The notes: generated by a model from the letters alone, not told the origin. A DNA stretch of 64,000 nt from Puccinellia tenuiflora (GCA_012064385.1 QRDG01000341.1:460309-524308); one strand, 5' to 3'. Positions 23,331 through 32,999 are shown, counted from the stretch's first letter. Numbers and translations are program-made.

Positions 23331-23535
23331 AGTCCCGGTTCGTGTTACGAACCGGGACTAAAGGTCTCCAGCCCCGCGGGCTCCTCCGTGGCCACGTGGG
23401 AGGGCCTTTATCCCGGTTCGTGGACAACCGGGACAAGAGGGGGGGGGCCTCTAGTCCCGCTTCCGCAGTCCCAGATGCAGATCCGGGACTAGAGGCCCTC
23501 ACGACCCGGGACTAATGATGCGTACTCTACTAGTG
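23331..23535. repeat. CACTA terminal region: subterminal repeats and 3' terminal inverted repeat
   Basis: Several TAGTCCCGG/CCGGGACTA units are followed by the terminus at 23520-23535 (GCGTACTCTACTAGTG). The inward reading CACTAGTAGAG fits Triticeae CACTA ends. The right 3-bp flank is ATC at 23536-23538. Confidence 0.9.
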
Positions 23536-23559
23536 ATCGTCAGGCATGCTACTCCATCA

Positions 23560-24359
23560 ACCTTCAGATCGGATCTAGCCTGGCTAGCTACGTCGGGCCT
23601 GGCTCCAATAGCTCAGCCAACTACTCCGGCAAGCACCAAGGATGCGGCAACCAAGGCAATCAGGGCTACCAAGGTGGTCAAGGTTGCGGACAAGGAGGCG
23701 GCCGTGGCAACTACCGCGGTGGATGGCAGAACCGCAACAACGGGGGTGGAGGAGGTGGACCTCGCCATGGCCCGTAGTGCCAGCTGCGAGGTAACATTGG
23801 GCATGTTGCGCTCAAGTGCTATCGTCGCTTTGATTGCTTCTTTGATGGAGAAGTGGAGCACTCTACCAACACGGCAGGGACTACACCGGCATACCAGGTG
23901 GACCTGAATTGGTACCCGGACTCGGGCATGACGGATCACATCACAAGTGATCTAGATCGCCTTGGTCATCCTTCATCTCAAGTCGCCCAATCAATTCTTA
24001 GTTTAAATAAACTGCCTTGTAGCAAAACTCATAATATGTCGGTTTGTGACGCCTGTCAACAAGCCAAGAATCACCAGCTTCCATATGGTTCTTTTAGCTT
24101 TGTTGCAGAAACTCCATTAGAACTTATTTATTCAGATGTGTGGGGCCCGGCAACTATTTCAGTTGGTGGTTACAAATATTATGTCAGTTTTATTGATGCC
24201 TTTAGCAAATTCACTTGGATTTATCTCTTGCATGCCAAATCTGATGTTGAACAAATTTTCCTTCGATTTCAAGCACATATTGAACGCCTTATCAATGCTA
24301 AACTTAAGTGTGTACAATCTGATTGGGGGGGATACCAATGCTTGCATAGATATTTTTAG
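23560..24359 (+). pseudogene. Copia gag knuckle, protease and integrase start (broken)
   Basis: A Gly/Gln/Asn-rich tract (about 23625-23770) precedes a CCHC-type knuckle whose second cysteine is Arg (C-Q-L-R-G-N-I-G-H-V-A-L-K-C), with a stop just before it. The protease motif DSG lies in WYPDSGMTDHIT (about 23910-23945). Right after it the frame jumps to the GHPSS block before integrase, so the rest of protease and the GAG-pre-integrase start are deleted. Integrase follows with CDACQQAK, SDVWGP and QSDWGG (first two catalytic Asp) until a TAG at 24357-24359. Confidence 0.85.
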
Positions 24360-24920
24360 GATTCTGGTATTGCACATCATGTCTCCTGTCCATACACTCA
24401 TCAACAGACCGACCTAGCTCTTCTAGCACACGCATCCATGCCTGTTCGCTTTTGGGAAGAGGCATTCCTCACTACGATCTTTCTTATTAATCGCTTACCT
24501 ACTCGAGTTATTGATAATGCGTCTCCTATTGAACGTTTACTGGGTTCAAAACCAGATTATGCCATGTTCAAATCTTTTGGTTATGCTTGCTGGCCGCATC
24601 TTCGTCCCTACATTTCGAAAAAGCTCTCCTTCCATTCCAAAAATGTGTTTTTGTTGGTTATAGCTCCCACCATAAAGGCTACAAGTGTCTCGATGTCTCG
24701 ACTGGTCGTATTTACATCTCGCGTGACGTAGTTTTTTATGATAATATTTTTCCTCTCTCTCTCTCTCATCATGCCACGCTCGCTCCTGCTGATCCTCCTC
24801 CTACATCATATGTTCCAATTCCTCTTTTGAACCCATCTAATCCTACTCCTGCATCTAGCGGCGGTTCTAATGGTACTAATGATTTTTATGGCGATGTGAA
24901 GTCTGTTTCGTTCGATGCAG
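24360..24920 (+). pseudogene. Copia integrase C-terminal part and linker (broken)
   Basis: SGIAHHVSCPYTHQQ reads directly into LALLAHASMP, so the segment with the catalytic Glu is deleted. RFWEEAFLTT, LINRLPTRV and FGYACWPHLRP are typical of Copia integrase C-termini. A frameshift near 24640 moves to VGYSSHHKGYKCLD and SRDVVFYDNIFP, then the Ser/Pro-rich linker. The frame is cut at 24920 by an insertion after GATGCAG. Confidence 0.85.
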
Positions 24921-26100
24921 GGTCGCCGACTACGTCTAAGAATGTCGGCGGACACAGACGTCCGTCTGTCCATTCCGTCAGTGCCGCTTTAAAACCATAA
25001 AAGGCTAAACGGATGGGTTGTAAATATTAAGCAGACATGGCCAAAAACGTCCGCCAAGCAGCTACGGTCCGCGTCCGTCTCTCACGAAGTGCAGGCTTGT
25101 AGTCTCGCAGCACCAAACGCCCCTGCAACGCCTGGAAGCTCGGCCGCCACGCAGCTTCCCGGCCATCTCCTTCAAGCCCCATCGACGCGGACGTCTTCCG
25201 GCATCTGGTAGCGCCACCTCGGGCTCAGCGCCCTCCCCGTCGCCCAACTGCGTTGAGAGATGTCGAGTACGCTGAAAACAACGACAAAATACATGGCGGT
25301 GGAGAGGGGGTCAGGGGGATGAAGCCACCGGAGGAGGACAAGAAGAATACGTCGGAGAGGAGGACAATAAGATAGCCAAGGGCGAAAGGGAAATCATCAC
25401 GGAGTTTATTGTGGAGATTACTTTAGCTGTGAAGTGGCGACCATGGGGACGACAGGTAACGGCACGCCGCCGCCGCCCTGATCTCCCTCTGCCGGTCTTC
25501 TCTCGCTCCACCGTGGCAAGATCCGGCTTCTCCTCGGCGTCCTCTCTCCGTCCATCCTGGCATCTGGTGCTCCCATCGCGAGGGCCGCTGCGGCCGCTCC
25601 GCTTCCTGCCATGACCTCTGCAAGCTCCGCATCCGGATCAAGTTTGGCCGCCTTCAGCCCGCTAGCACCTCCAGCTGCGTGGCCGCTCGGCCTTCCCTCT
25701 CCGAGGGATAAGTGGGCGGGGAAGATGAGCTCTGCCGACCCCATGCCATCCCTCCCGTCCTCGCCGGCCTCGGCCCCGTCGTCTCTTGTGCCGCCTCCCT
25801 ACGTCTCGTAGACTCAAAGTAGCTAGACATGGAGATATGATTTGGGGAAACAAAGTAGTACTGAACCTTGTATGTTGGAGTAGTTTTAGCTAGTTTGATT
25901 CTGAAAGTTTTGTGTATGCAGCTCGCGGCGGCTGGTCCGCTTCTTTCCACCGGCCGCGGGCGGAGTGTAACTTAGCAGACGCTGCGTTCGTTAAACCAAC
26001 AATTAGAATTTACGGAACACGGCGGACGGACGCGGACGTCCAGCGGATGGTCCGCCTACATCCTGAACTGCTGCGTCCTCCCTATCGCGCTACATGCAGC
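24921..26100. mobile_element. 1.18-kb insertion in the Copia linker, probable DNA transposon derivative
   Basis: The Copia linker reads through if this block is removed: TTCGATGCAG at the left continues at ATGCAGATGACGCC on the right, leaving a 6-bp repeat ATGCAG at both edges. Both ends contain related GGCGGAC/GTCCGCC sequences in inverse orientation (24945-24980 and 26010-26060). The centre (25060-25830) is GC-rich with open frames on both strands but nothing I recognise; it may be captured gene sequence. Confidence 0.6.
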
Positions 26101-26275
26101 ATGCAGATGACGCCTCGATCGGCTCGCCTGCAGATCGCTCTGCGGCCCCTTCACCAGTCTCCTCTCCGGCCCAGTCCACTGCCGACTCCGCGGCCCAGTC
26201 CAGGAATAGTCTAGGTGCCTCTACGTCGCCTGCGCAGCCTAGCTCGGCTGGTAATCATTAAAAAATGGTTCCCTT
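26101..26275 (+). pseudogene. Copia integrase-RT linker fragment
   Basis: A Ser/Ala/Pro-rich frame (SPADRSAAPSPVSSPAQST) ends at AGNH and a stop. It lies between the two insertions and joins the linker left of 24920 in composition and frame. Confidence 0.6.
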
Positions 26276-26589
26276 TGTAAAAGAAATCTAAGGTGCACTC
26301 CCGTCACGACAAGTGTCGCGTTCTCCTCGCTAGGTCCCCGTGGGTGCTTGCATGTCCGCCAAGTGTCGCCACCAGATTAAATGTGGGGAGGATGAGAGAG
26401 AAAGGGATACAGGAGGTCGGATGCTAGTTTTGCTTTTTATTTTTCAAAACCGAAATTTCGAAATGAAATATCTTGAGAACCACTAATCCAAATTACAAAT
26501 CGTTTTCACTTTTGAGCTCCTCGCGTAGAGATCTTGAAAACTAGATCACATGTTGATAGATTTGGACAATTTTTTTATGTACATCCGAT

Positions 26590-26995
26590 CATGTATAGTT
26601 TGTACATCCAGTAGCAGTGTGGTTGTACATTTCCAGTTTTGTACATCTCTAGTTTTATACATCTCCAATTTCATACATCTACAGTTTTGTACATTCGGTA
26701 GTAGTGTGGTTGTACATTTTCAGTTTTGTGCATCTCCAATTTTGTACATCTCCAGTTTTGTACATCCGGTAACAGTGTGGTTGTACGTTTCCAGTTTTGA
26801 ACATCTCCAGTTTTGTACATCTCTAATTTTGTACATCTCCATTTTTGTATATCTGGTAGCTGAGTGGTTGTACATTTCCAGTTTTGTAAATTTCCAGTAT
26901 TGTACATCTCCAGTTCTGTATATCCGATATTAGTGTGGTTGTACATTTTCAATTTTATACATCTCTAGTTTTGTACATCCGGTGGTTTCGGCTGT
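26590..26995. repeat. Minisatellite built on a ~16-bp GTACATCTCCAGTTTT unit
   Basis: Variants of GTACATCTCCAGTTTT repeat head to tail. A longer variant with GTGTGGTTGTACATTT interrupts them at about 26608, 26695, 26767, 26855 and 26926, giving an alternating higher-order spacing of about 87 and 72 bp. ORFs on either strand are products of the repeat. Confidence 0.85.
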
Positions 26996-27411
26996 ACATC
27001 GCGCGCGGCCAGAGGCGTAACACGATCCCGGGGCTTTGATCAGCGTGTGTACGTCGACGGCAGCATGCAACATACTGCGGGGGGGCTTCGTACTCCGTTC
27101 CCCACGCACGTCGTACTGCGGGGGCTTCGTACGCGCGCCGTGCGAGGGCAACATGCAGTGTATCCCAGGAATTCGAGGCGACGTCACGCGCGCGGCCCGC
27201 ACGTTTGCTGCTTGGTTTGCTCCATGTGGCGTCCTCCGCGAACCGCAGTGCCCTTCCGAGAGGGTACCCTTTTTCTAATCGTATACCCCTTCTGCTCCCG
27301 GCCCAGGTGCTCGAACTGTGCAGCTTGGCCGATCCGGCCCACGTACGCGTCTTCAAAGCCGGCATTCAGAAGCAGATCGTCCGTACAGACGCAAACGCTA
27401 TTTCTCTCTTT

Positions 27412-29193
27412 TTGCGAGCGCTAAGTTCGACTCGTCCGTAGTTTTTCTTAGCAGGCCGGCCCATATAGACGAATCGAGTGGTTCGCTTCTCCTTTCCTTC
27501 TTCTTCTTCTCCATTCGATCACGGGCTGGTGTGCGATCAATGCTGTGTTGTACGTGGTGTTCAGCTATGTGCATTGAGGGTTAAAAAAAACTATGCGCGT
27601 TGAGCTGCGAGCATTGTACGTATGTCATGTATGTAACTTCTGTTTTTTTTTTCCTTTGTATCTTCTTCTTTGTTTCTTTTTTCCTGTTTCGTGTTACATT
27701 TCGTCCTTTTTGGTAGCATTTTTATTTTCACATTTTCTGTTTCTTTTTTATGTTTTTCTTCCCTTTTTATTTTTTTAAATATGTTCTAAATTTTCATTTT
27801 TAATAAATAAAATAATTTGAACCATTTTCAAAATGAAGAATTTTCAAATAATTTGAACCAGTATTTTTGGTTAATTATTATTTTCGGTTTGTCGGTGTTT
27901 TTGGTTCATTATTATTTTCGGTTCATCCGAATTTTTTGTTCACTATTTTCTTTGGTTCACATGAATTTTTGTTCCTTTTCGGTTCACCATTATTTTTGGT
28001 TCACCAATATTTTTGGTTCAATATTATTTTTGATTCACCGTCTTTTTTGGTTTACTATTATTTTGGTTCACCGGTTTTTTTCTGTTCACTATTATTTTTG
28101 GGTCTCACTATTATAAGATTTGAATTATTTTCAATATTAATTTTTTCAAATGTGAACCCTTTTTCACAAATCTATATCAAGTTCACCTGGTATTATTGGT
28201 TCACTTATTATTTTCGGTTCACCTGAATTTCTGGTTCACCTGAATTTTGGTTCACTATTCTTTTCGGTTCACCCGAAATTTTGGTTCACTATTATTTTTG
28301 GTTCACCTGAGTGTTTGGTTCACTATTATTTTCGGTTCACCGACATATTTGGCTCATAGTTATTTTGTGGTTCATTGCATTTTTTATTCACTATTACTTT
28401 CGGTTCATCCAAATTTTTGGTTCAACCGAATTTAGTTTTTTTCGGTTCACTATTATTTTTAATTCACCAATATTTTGGTTCGTTATTATTTTCGGTTTAC
28501 CAAAATTTTGTTCCTTTTCGGTTCACTATTATTCCTTTTCTGTTCATTATTATTTTCATTTTCGGTTCACCGGGATTTTTGGTTCACTATTATTTGTTGT
28601 TTACCGGTAATTTCGGTTCAACCGAATTTTAGATTAATGGTTCGTATTTTTTGGTTCACTATTATTTTGGGTTTACCGACATTTTTGGTTCACTAATATT
28701 TTCTGTTCACCTGAATTTTGCTTCTTTCGGTTCAATATTATTTTTTGTTCACCGGCATTTTTGGTTCACTATTATTTTCGTTTCACCGGTAATTTCGATT
28801 CAGCCAAATTTTAGTTTTAAAAAATGATTCATATTTGAAAATATTCATTTTCTTAAAATATTTCATATTTTAAAAATGTTCATTTTTTGAAAAATATTCA
28901 TTTCGAAAATGGTTCAGTATTTTGAAAATATTTCGAATTGAAAATATCCAAAAAATTATTAAGATTTGGAAACAAAAAAGGAAAAATAAAACATAAAAAT
29001 AAATAAGGAATAACTAAGAGAAAAAACAAAAAAAAAGGAAAAAGTCGAGCTGATCCAAGGCATGCGCAAGCAACGTACTCGCGTTTTTGTTTGTTTGAGG
29101 CAAAGCTCGCGTGGACGCGCGGACGTGATTTTGTGGGCCGGCCCAAGGTGAGCGACCCCCGTCGCGCGGGCGAGTCCGGCGTACAGCTCGCAA
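27412..29193. mobile_element. Mutator-like inverted-repeat element with internal minisatellite
   Basis: The left end TTGCGAGCGCTAAG (27412) and the inverse of the right end TTGCGAGCTGTACG (29193) align over about 28 bp with mismatches. Inside each end lies GGCCGGCCCA (about 27451 and 29137). The core is AT-rich and carries the GGTTCAC array. No transposase is present. A related copy with the same TIR start, the same array and the same GGCCGGCCCA lies at 55635-56555. Superfamily is inferred from style only; no 9-bp TSD was found. Confidence 0.55.
27850..28830. repeat. GGTTCAC minisatellite array (~1 kb)
   Basis: Dozens of diverged units of TTTTTGGTTCACTATTATT followed by a TTCGGTTCACCGAA-type half, with a period of roughly 24-32 bp. 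Because units often fall in multiples of three or shift frame harmlessly, all three plus-strand frames appear open; none is a gene. Confidence 0.9.
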
Positions 29194-29205
29194 GGAGCGA
29201 TGTAT

Positions 29206-30053
29206 AGGAGGTCCCTATACGGACGGCACGGTGACATACGTCTGCACTCCTGCGTCCGCTGTTGTTATGAGCCTACATCCTATGCTGAAGCTGTTCAACA
29301 TGCGCCCTGGAGGACGGCCATGGATGAGGAGATTTCTGCTCTTCATCGTAATGAGACTTGGCGCCTTGTTCCGCATCGTCCTGGTCTGAAAGTCATTGAT
29401 AGTAAGTGGGTCTTCCGGTTGAAGCACAAGCACAATTGATCGATCGCTTCAAGGCCAGGCTTGTGGCAAAAGGATTTAAGCAACAACAAGGTATTGAATA
29501 CGACGACAGCTTTAGTCTAGACGTAAAGCCGACCACTATCCGTGTGCTTCTTTCTCTTGCGGTGACTAAAGGATGGAGTATGAGACAACTTGATGTTCAG
29601 AATGCATTCCTTCACGGTGTTCTTGCAGAAGAAGTTTATATGTATCAGCCTCCTGACTATGTTGATTCTCGTTATCCTCACCATTTGTGTAAGCTTCAGA
29701 AATCTCTGTATGGTCTGAAACAGGCTCCTCGCGCATGGTTTGCTCGTCTTAGTCAACTTCTTCTTGCACTTGGTTTCACTGCTTCAGCTGTTGATGTCTC
29801 TTTTTATATTTCGGCAAGGGGGCAGTGCATGTATTTCCTCATATATGTCGATGACATCGTTGTGATTAGTTCATCAACAACTGCTACAGACCACTTGCTG
29901 CACCAGTTACGGGAGGATTTCGCTATCAAGGATCTTGGGACTCTCAATTTTTTCCTTGGTATTGAGGTACACCGTGTGTGTGATGCCATTGCTCTTTGTC
30001 AGCAAAAATATATATTGTTGACTTGCTTCGGAAGCACAACATGTCTACCGTAA
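29206..30053 (+). pseudogene. Copia reverse transcriptase (broken)
   Basis: YAEAVQHAPWRTAMDEE and WRLVPHRPGLKVIDSKWVF open the domain. A frameshift near 29430 moves to RFKARLVAKGFKQQQGIEYDD, then LDVQNAFLHGVL and KSLYGLKQAPRAWF. The YVDD active site (29844-29855) is intact, followed by KDLGTLNFFLGIEV. The frame fails after 30000 near CLP. RT would copy element RNA in virus-like particles, but this copy cannot make the enzyme. Confidence 0.93.
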
Positions 30054-30059
30054 AGCCAT

Positions 30060-30657
30060 GTGCTACTCTCCTCTGGAGATGCAACTCGATATAGAAGTGC
30101 AGTTGTTGCCCTACAGTATCTCACATTGACACGTCCAGATATTTCATACAGTGTGAATAAAGTATGTCAATTCCTGCATGCTCCCACTGCAGGTTTCGGC
30201 TTGGTTCTTGGCCGGTCTTCTTCGATGTTGCTTAGTGCCTTCTCTGATGCAGATTGGGTCGGGTGTTCTGATAATCAGAAGTCCACAGGTGGTCATGCTA
30301 TCTTCCTTGGTGGAAACTTGGTTGCATGGAGTTCCAGAAAGCAACCTACGGTCTCACGTTCAAGCACTGAAGCTGAGTATAAGTCAGTTGCCAACGCTAC
30401 AGCATAACTTATGTGGATTCATGCGCTACTAGGTGAGCTTGGCGTCTCCTTGGACAGACAACCGTCGCTATGGTGCGACAATATTGGTGCTACGTATATG
30501 TCTGCTAATCCAGTCTTTCATGCACGCACAAAACTTATTGAGATTGATTATCATTTTGTGTGAGAGAGGGTTGCTTTTAAGGCGTTGGAGATTCGTCATA
30601 TCTCCACACATGATCAACTTGCAGGATGACTCAGCACTTTGTTCGTTTCAGGAGTGA
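30060..30657 (+). pseudogene. Copia RNase H (broken)
   Basis: YRSAVVALQYLTLTRPDI and VNKVCQFLHAP are followed by a deletion (the KRILRY block is missing). SDADWVGC, RKQPTVSRSSTEAEY and, after a stop at about 30407, LWCDNIGATY and HARTKLIEIDYHFV then appear. Further stops follow. The DEDD-type residues of SDADW, STEAE and CDN are visible. Confidence 0.9.
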
Positions 30658-30680
30658 TCTCAATGTGCTTCCCACATTCA

Positions 30681-30847
30681 GATCAAGAGAGGGTGTTAAG
30701 ATCTGAGCAGTATGGTTTAGTATATACGTATTAGTCTTGTATAGCAAGTTGTAATCCTTGTATGTGTACGACCATTGGCCTATATAATGAAGCACCCGAT
30801 GGCCTAGATTGGCATCACGGATTAACCCTAATTCACTTCCGTTTACA
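30681..30847 (+). repeat. Copia polypurine tract and short 3' LTR
   Basis: GATCAAGAGAGGG (30681-30693) is the polypurine tract. TGTTAAGATCTGAG at 30694 looks like a Copia LTR start and GTTTACA at 30847 a possible end, giving about 154 bp. It contains a TATATAATGAAG motif. The 5' LTR is outside the window, so the end is provisional. Confidence 0.6.
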
Positions 30848-31616
30848 TGTTGAACCCCCAAGACTACGGCGATTTTATTTGAACGAACTTAAGAAAATTC
30901 ATTTAGGGCGAAAATTTTACAAAAGGAAATACTTAAAAAAGTAAAAAAAAGAAAACTAAAACGGCGGCGGGTCCATGCCGAGGCGACGGTAGAACTCGCT
31001 ATAGTCCCCGCCGCCGTCGGCATCACCCCTCCCCGCGGTGGCGCTGGTGCCTGCTCCATCGTCGAAGCGGCGTCTCAGTCTGGCGTCTTCGTCACTGTCG
31101 TGGCTTCTTGGGCTTCGTTTGGGCCTCCAGGTGGGCCTTCGACTGGACCGCATCGGGTACGGCAATGGTGGGGTGCCCGGAGGGTATACCCACGTCACCT
31201 GGCCTGGAGCTGGGATACCACCACGGCACCACCTGGCGAACATCCTCGGCGGCCATTGTTTGCCAGCTGACCCAGAAGGCCATCTGGTGGCCATTCTCGC
31301 CGGAGATCGGCGTTTGTTCAACCTCCATGCGGAGGCCCTTGGAGGAGCTTGCTGCGACGCTTCACGTCGTCTCGGAGTCAAGTGGCAAAGTCCCCGGCGC
31401 CGATGGCGACGGCCGTAGCTGGAGCTCCCTCTTCCACGGTTGCGACGGAGGACCTGATTGCTTTTTTCATAATCTTTGTAGGGTCTTCTCTGTAAAAGTT
31501 AGGGACCTGGATGCTATTTTTCTTTCTTTGGTGGTTCCTTCTGTAATTTGTACCCGCTGCTTATGAATGGTATCTAGGCCCTTCGGGGCCTTTCCATGTT
31601 AAAAAAAACCCCTGCT
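30848..31616 (-). pseudogene. GC-rich gene fragment (minus) and adjacent A-tailed sequence
   Basis: On the minus strand a frame from about 31328 (FWVSWQTMAAEDVRQVVPWW) shifts near 31090 into RSHDSDEDARLRRRF and GDYSEFYRRLGM, stopping at 30956-30958. I do not recognise the protein; the acidic tail and two-frame structure suggest a captured or retroposed gene piece. From 31430 to 31608 the plus strand looks like a 3' UTR (GCCCTTCGGGGCCTTTCCATG) ending in A8, consistent with the tail of a LINE or other retroposed copy. Confidence 0.45.
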
Positions 31617-32281
31617 TGCCAAGGATGAGTGGATAACTATTTGGAAGGATGGCACATATTCCTCTAGCCGATACTATCACCACTATTTCAAAGACCAGCG
31701 TGCGAGTAAGGTGTTCTCATGGATTTTGGGAAGCTGAGTGATGCTTAGAATTAAGGTGTTTGCCTAGTTAATGGTGAGCAATAGATTAAATACTCGTGAC
31801 ATGCTCAGCAGGCGCCATTGGAACGTCACTAAAGTTTTTCATTGTGTATTGTGCCCTAGACATGTCACTGAAGATTGGGTGCACCTCTTTTTCCACTGTG
31901 TTTTCAGTATCCGAGTGTGGAATTAATTTTATTCAAATCCAGTGGGAGGATGGAGACAGTTTTGAACAGGTTTTTAAAGCAGCTAGGCTGATGTGTGCCA
32001 AACCTTTCTTTGCTGATGTGGTCATAATAGCATACTGGCATATTTGGAAGCAACAAAATGCAGCAATATTTCAGAGCATTCTCCCTACTTTCAGGTCTTG
32101 GAAGAGAGGTTTTATTCAGGAAATCACCATGCATATGCATAGGGTGAAGGCCAAGCATTTCCAGAATTTGTCATTATGGATTGATAGTCTAGCTTAAAAC
32201 CCTTGTAAATATTTGTGACAGACTTTTTTTAATAATAAATAGACTGTGGGGCTCAAGCCTTACAGTCTTTGCTCAAAAAAA
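31617..32281 (+). mobile_element. 5'-truncated LINE, ORF2 zf-RVT end and 3' UTR
   Basis: The translated text shows the zinc-binding domain that follows plant LINE RT: RASKVFSWI, IKVFA, SNRLNTRDMLSRRHW, CVLCPRHVTEDWVHLFFHC, then IQWEDGDSFEQVF, IAYWHIWKQQNAAIF and a TAA at 32195-32197. Frameshifts and stops interrupt the first half; 31920-32197 is open. A short 3' UTR ends in a run of A (32275-32281). 5' truncation and an A tail are normal for LINE copies. It ends 90 bp downstream of the peptide gene stop, on the opposite strand. Confidence 0.85.
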
Positions 32282-32370
32282 TAGCAACACGGAACTGCTT
32301 CTTATTATAATCTCCAATTTTTTGGGTACAAAACTCATGTTTTGTTAAAATAAACTTTTCGTTCAAATGA

Positions 32371-32915
32371 TCAATCACGATATGTGGGTGGCCAACAATG
32401 CCTATCGCAATCCCAAACTGTTAGCCAACACTCATGGTCTAATCCTCCGACACAACACCATCTAACTTCTGGTTGTTTGTATTCGAATTCTTCACAATGG
32501 GCGTCACCATGGCTTGTAGTGTTTACTATGGTTGTCATGTTGCTCCCAGTATCGTCTACGTTTGTACCTATAGATAAAATTAAAGAACAAAATTATATCA
32601 TGAAAGCTTAAAAGCGAGGAGAATGCTAACTAGATTTTCCATGTAATGATAGCATCTAGATATTTCACAAAATGTTATATGGGGAAAATATTTCACAAAA
32701 ATAAAAAATGTTATATTTTCAATGGATTAATAATTCATTGGCTAATTTATAAAGGGGTAGGAAGAGGCCGTGTCTAGAAAAGCAACTAAGCATATCAACT
32801 GACCGGGAACTAAACAAAATACTGTAACCTACCATGATGTGAAACAAAAGTAGTTTATACCAGAAGAAAGAACAAGAAGAGCAAGTGCTACAAGCAGAAC
32901 GGGAATGGTTCTCAT
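32371..32915 (-). CDS. Two-exon secreted cysteine-rich peptide, MEG/ESF1-like
   Basis: Exon 1 is 32861-32915 and exon 2 is 32371-32567; the 293-bp intron has GT (donor G|GTATAA) and AG (acceptor TCTATAG) ends. The joined frame is 83 residues with a TGA at 32371-32373. Residues 1-18 are a clear signal peptide (MRTIP, then a leucine/valine/alanine core). The phase-1 intron splits Gly19, the usual place in plant secreted peptide genes. The mature part has two NxT sequons (28-30, 34-36) and six cysteines at 43, 56, 57, 65, 72 and 76. The core CCVGG, a following Thr and D-C-x3-C resemble the CC[IV]GG...T..EC..xC pattern of maize MEG1 and embryo surrounding factor peptides, secreted signals of endosperm transfer cells. 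Family assignment is inference, since one CYCC cysteine is Trp here. A TATA box lies 73 bp upstream and an AATAAG polyadenylation-like signal 65 bp past the stop. Confidence 0.72.
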
Positions 32916-32987
32916 CTTGTTTGATAAATTTAGGGGGTCGACGGTGATGGGGCTGAGTTGCGAGTCTTAATACTAATTGATGAACAA

Positions 32988-32995
32988 GTTTTATA
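32988..32995 (-). promoter_or_regulatory. TATA box of the cysteine-rich peptide gene
   Basis: TATAAAAC on the minus strand in the context CACTATAAAACTTG, 73-80 bp before the ATG. Initiation about 30 bp downstream would give a 5' UTR near 45 bp. Confidence 0.65.
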
Positions 32996-32999
32996 GTGA

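Larger units (their letters stand above)
18277..23535 (+). mobile_element. CACTA (En/Spm) transposon, 3' portion
   Basis: The visible part holds the C-terminal two-thirds of a TNP2-type transposase, AT-rich spacer, an internal block of CTAGTCCCGG repeats, a decayed antisense ORF, and a terminal repeat block ending in ACTAGTG. Read inward from 23535, the terminus is CACTAGTAGAGTACGC, the diagnostic CACTA end. The 3 bases after it (ATC) would be one TSD copy. Its 5' part lies left of the window because RLG-1 split it. Confidence 0.92.
26276..29205. mobile_element. 2.9-kb compound insertion separating Copia linker from RT
   Basis: Copia sequence stops near AAAATGGTT and resumes near 29206 with CTATACGGACGGCACGG. 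The block contains a GTACATCT minisatellite (26590-26995), a GC-rich stretch with a duplicated GTACTGCGGGGGCTTCGTAC-like segment (27060-27150), and a complete Mutator-like element (27412-29193). No gene is supported; boundaries are approximate. Confidence 0.6.
23536..30847 (+). mobile_element. Decayed Copia retrotransposon, 5' part outside window, with two insertions
   Basis: The order gag zinc knuckle, protease, integrase, RT, RNase H and short 3' LTR is that of Ty1/Copia. The visible copy starts inside gag because the CACTA element inserted there. Two foreign blocks (24921-26100 and about 26276-29205) separate integrase from RT. Stops, frameshifts and internal deletions in every domain show that it is long dead. 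Confidence 0.9.

Noticed and set aside
26671..26952. 93-codon minus-strand ORF rich in M, Y, N and T
   Set aside because: Direct translation of the GTACATCT minisatellite.
27817..28696. Several long plus-strand ORFs rich in F, S, V and H
   Set aside because: They are readings of the GGTTCAC minisatellite in different frames; the protein repeats follow the DNA repeats.
32384..32611. 75-codon plus-strand ORF with a hydrophobic segment
   Set aside because: It is the antisense shadow of exon 2 of the cysteine-rich peptide gene; the minus strand has start, splice sites and cysteines.
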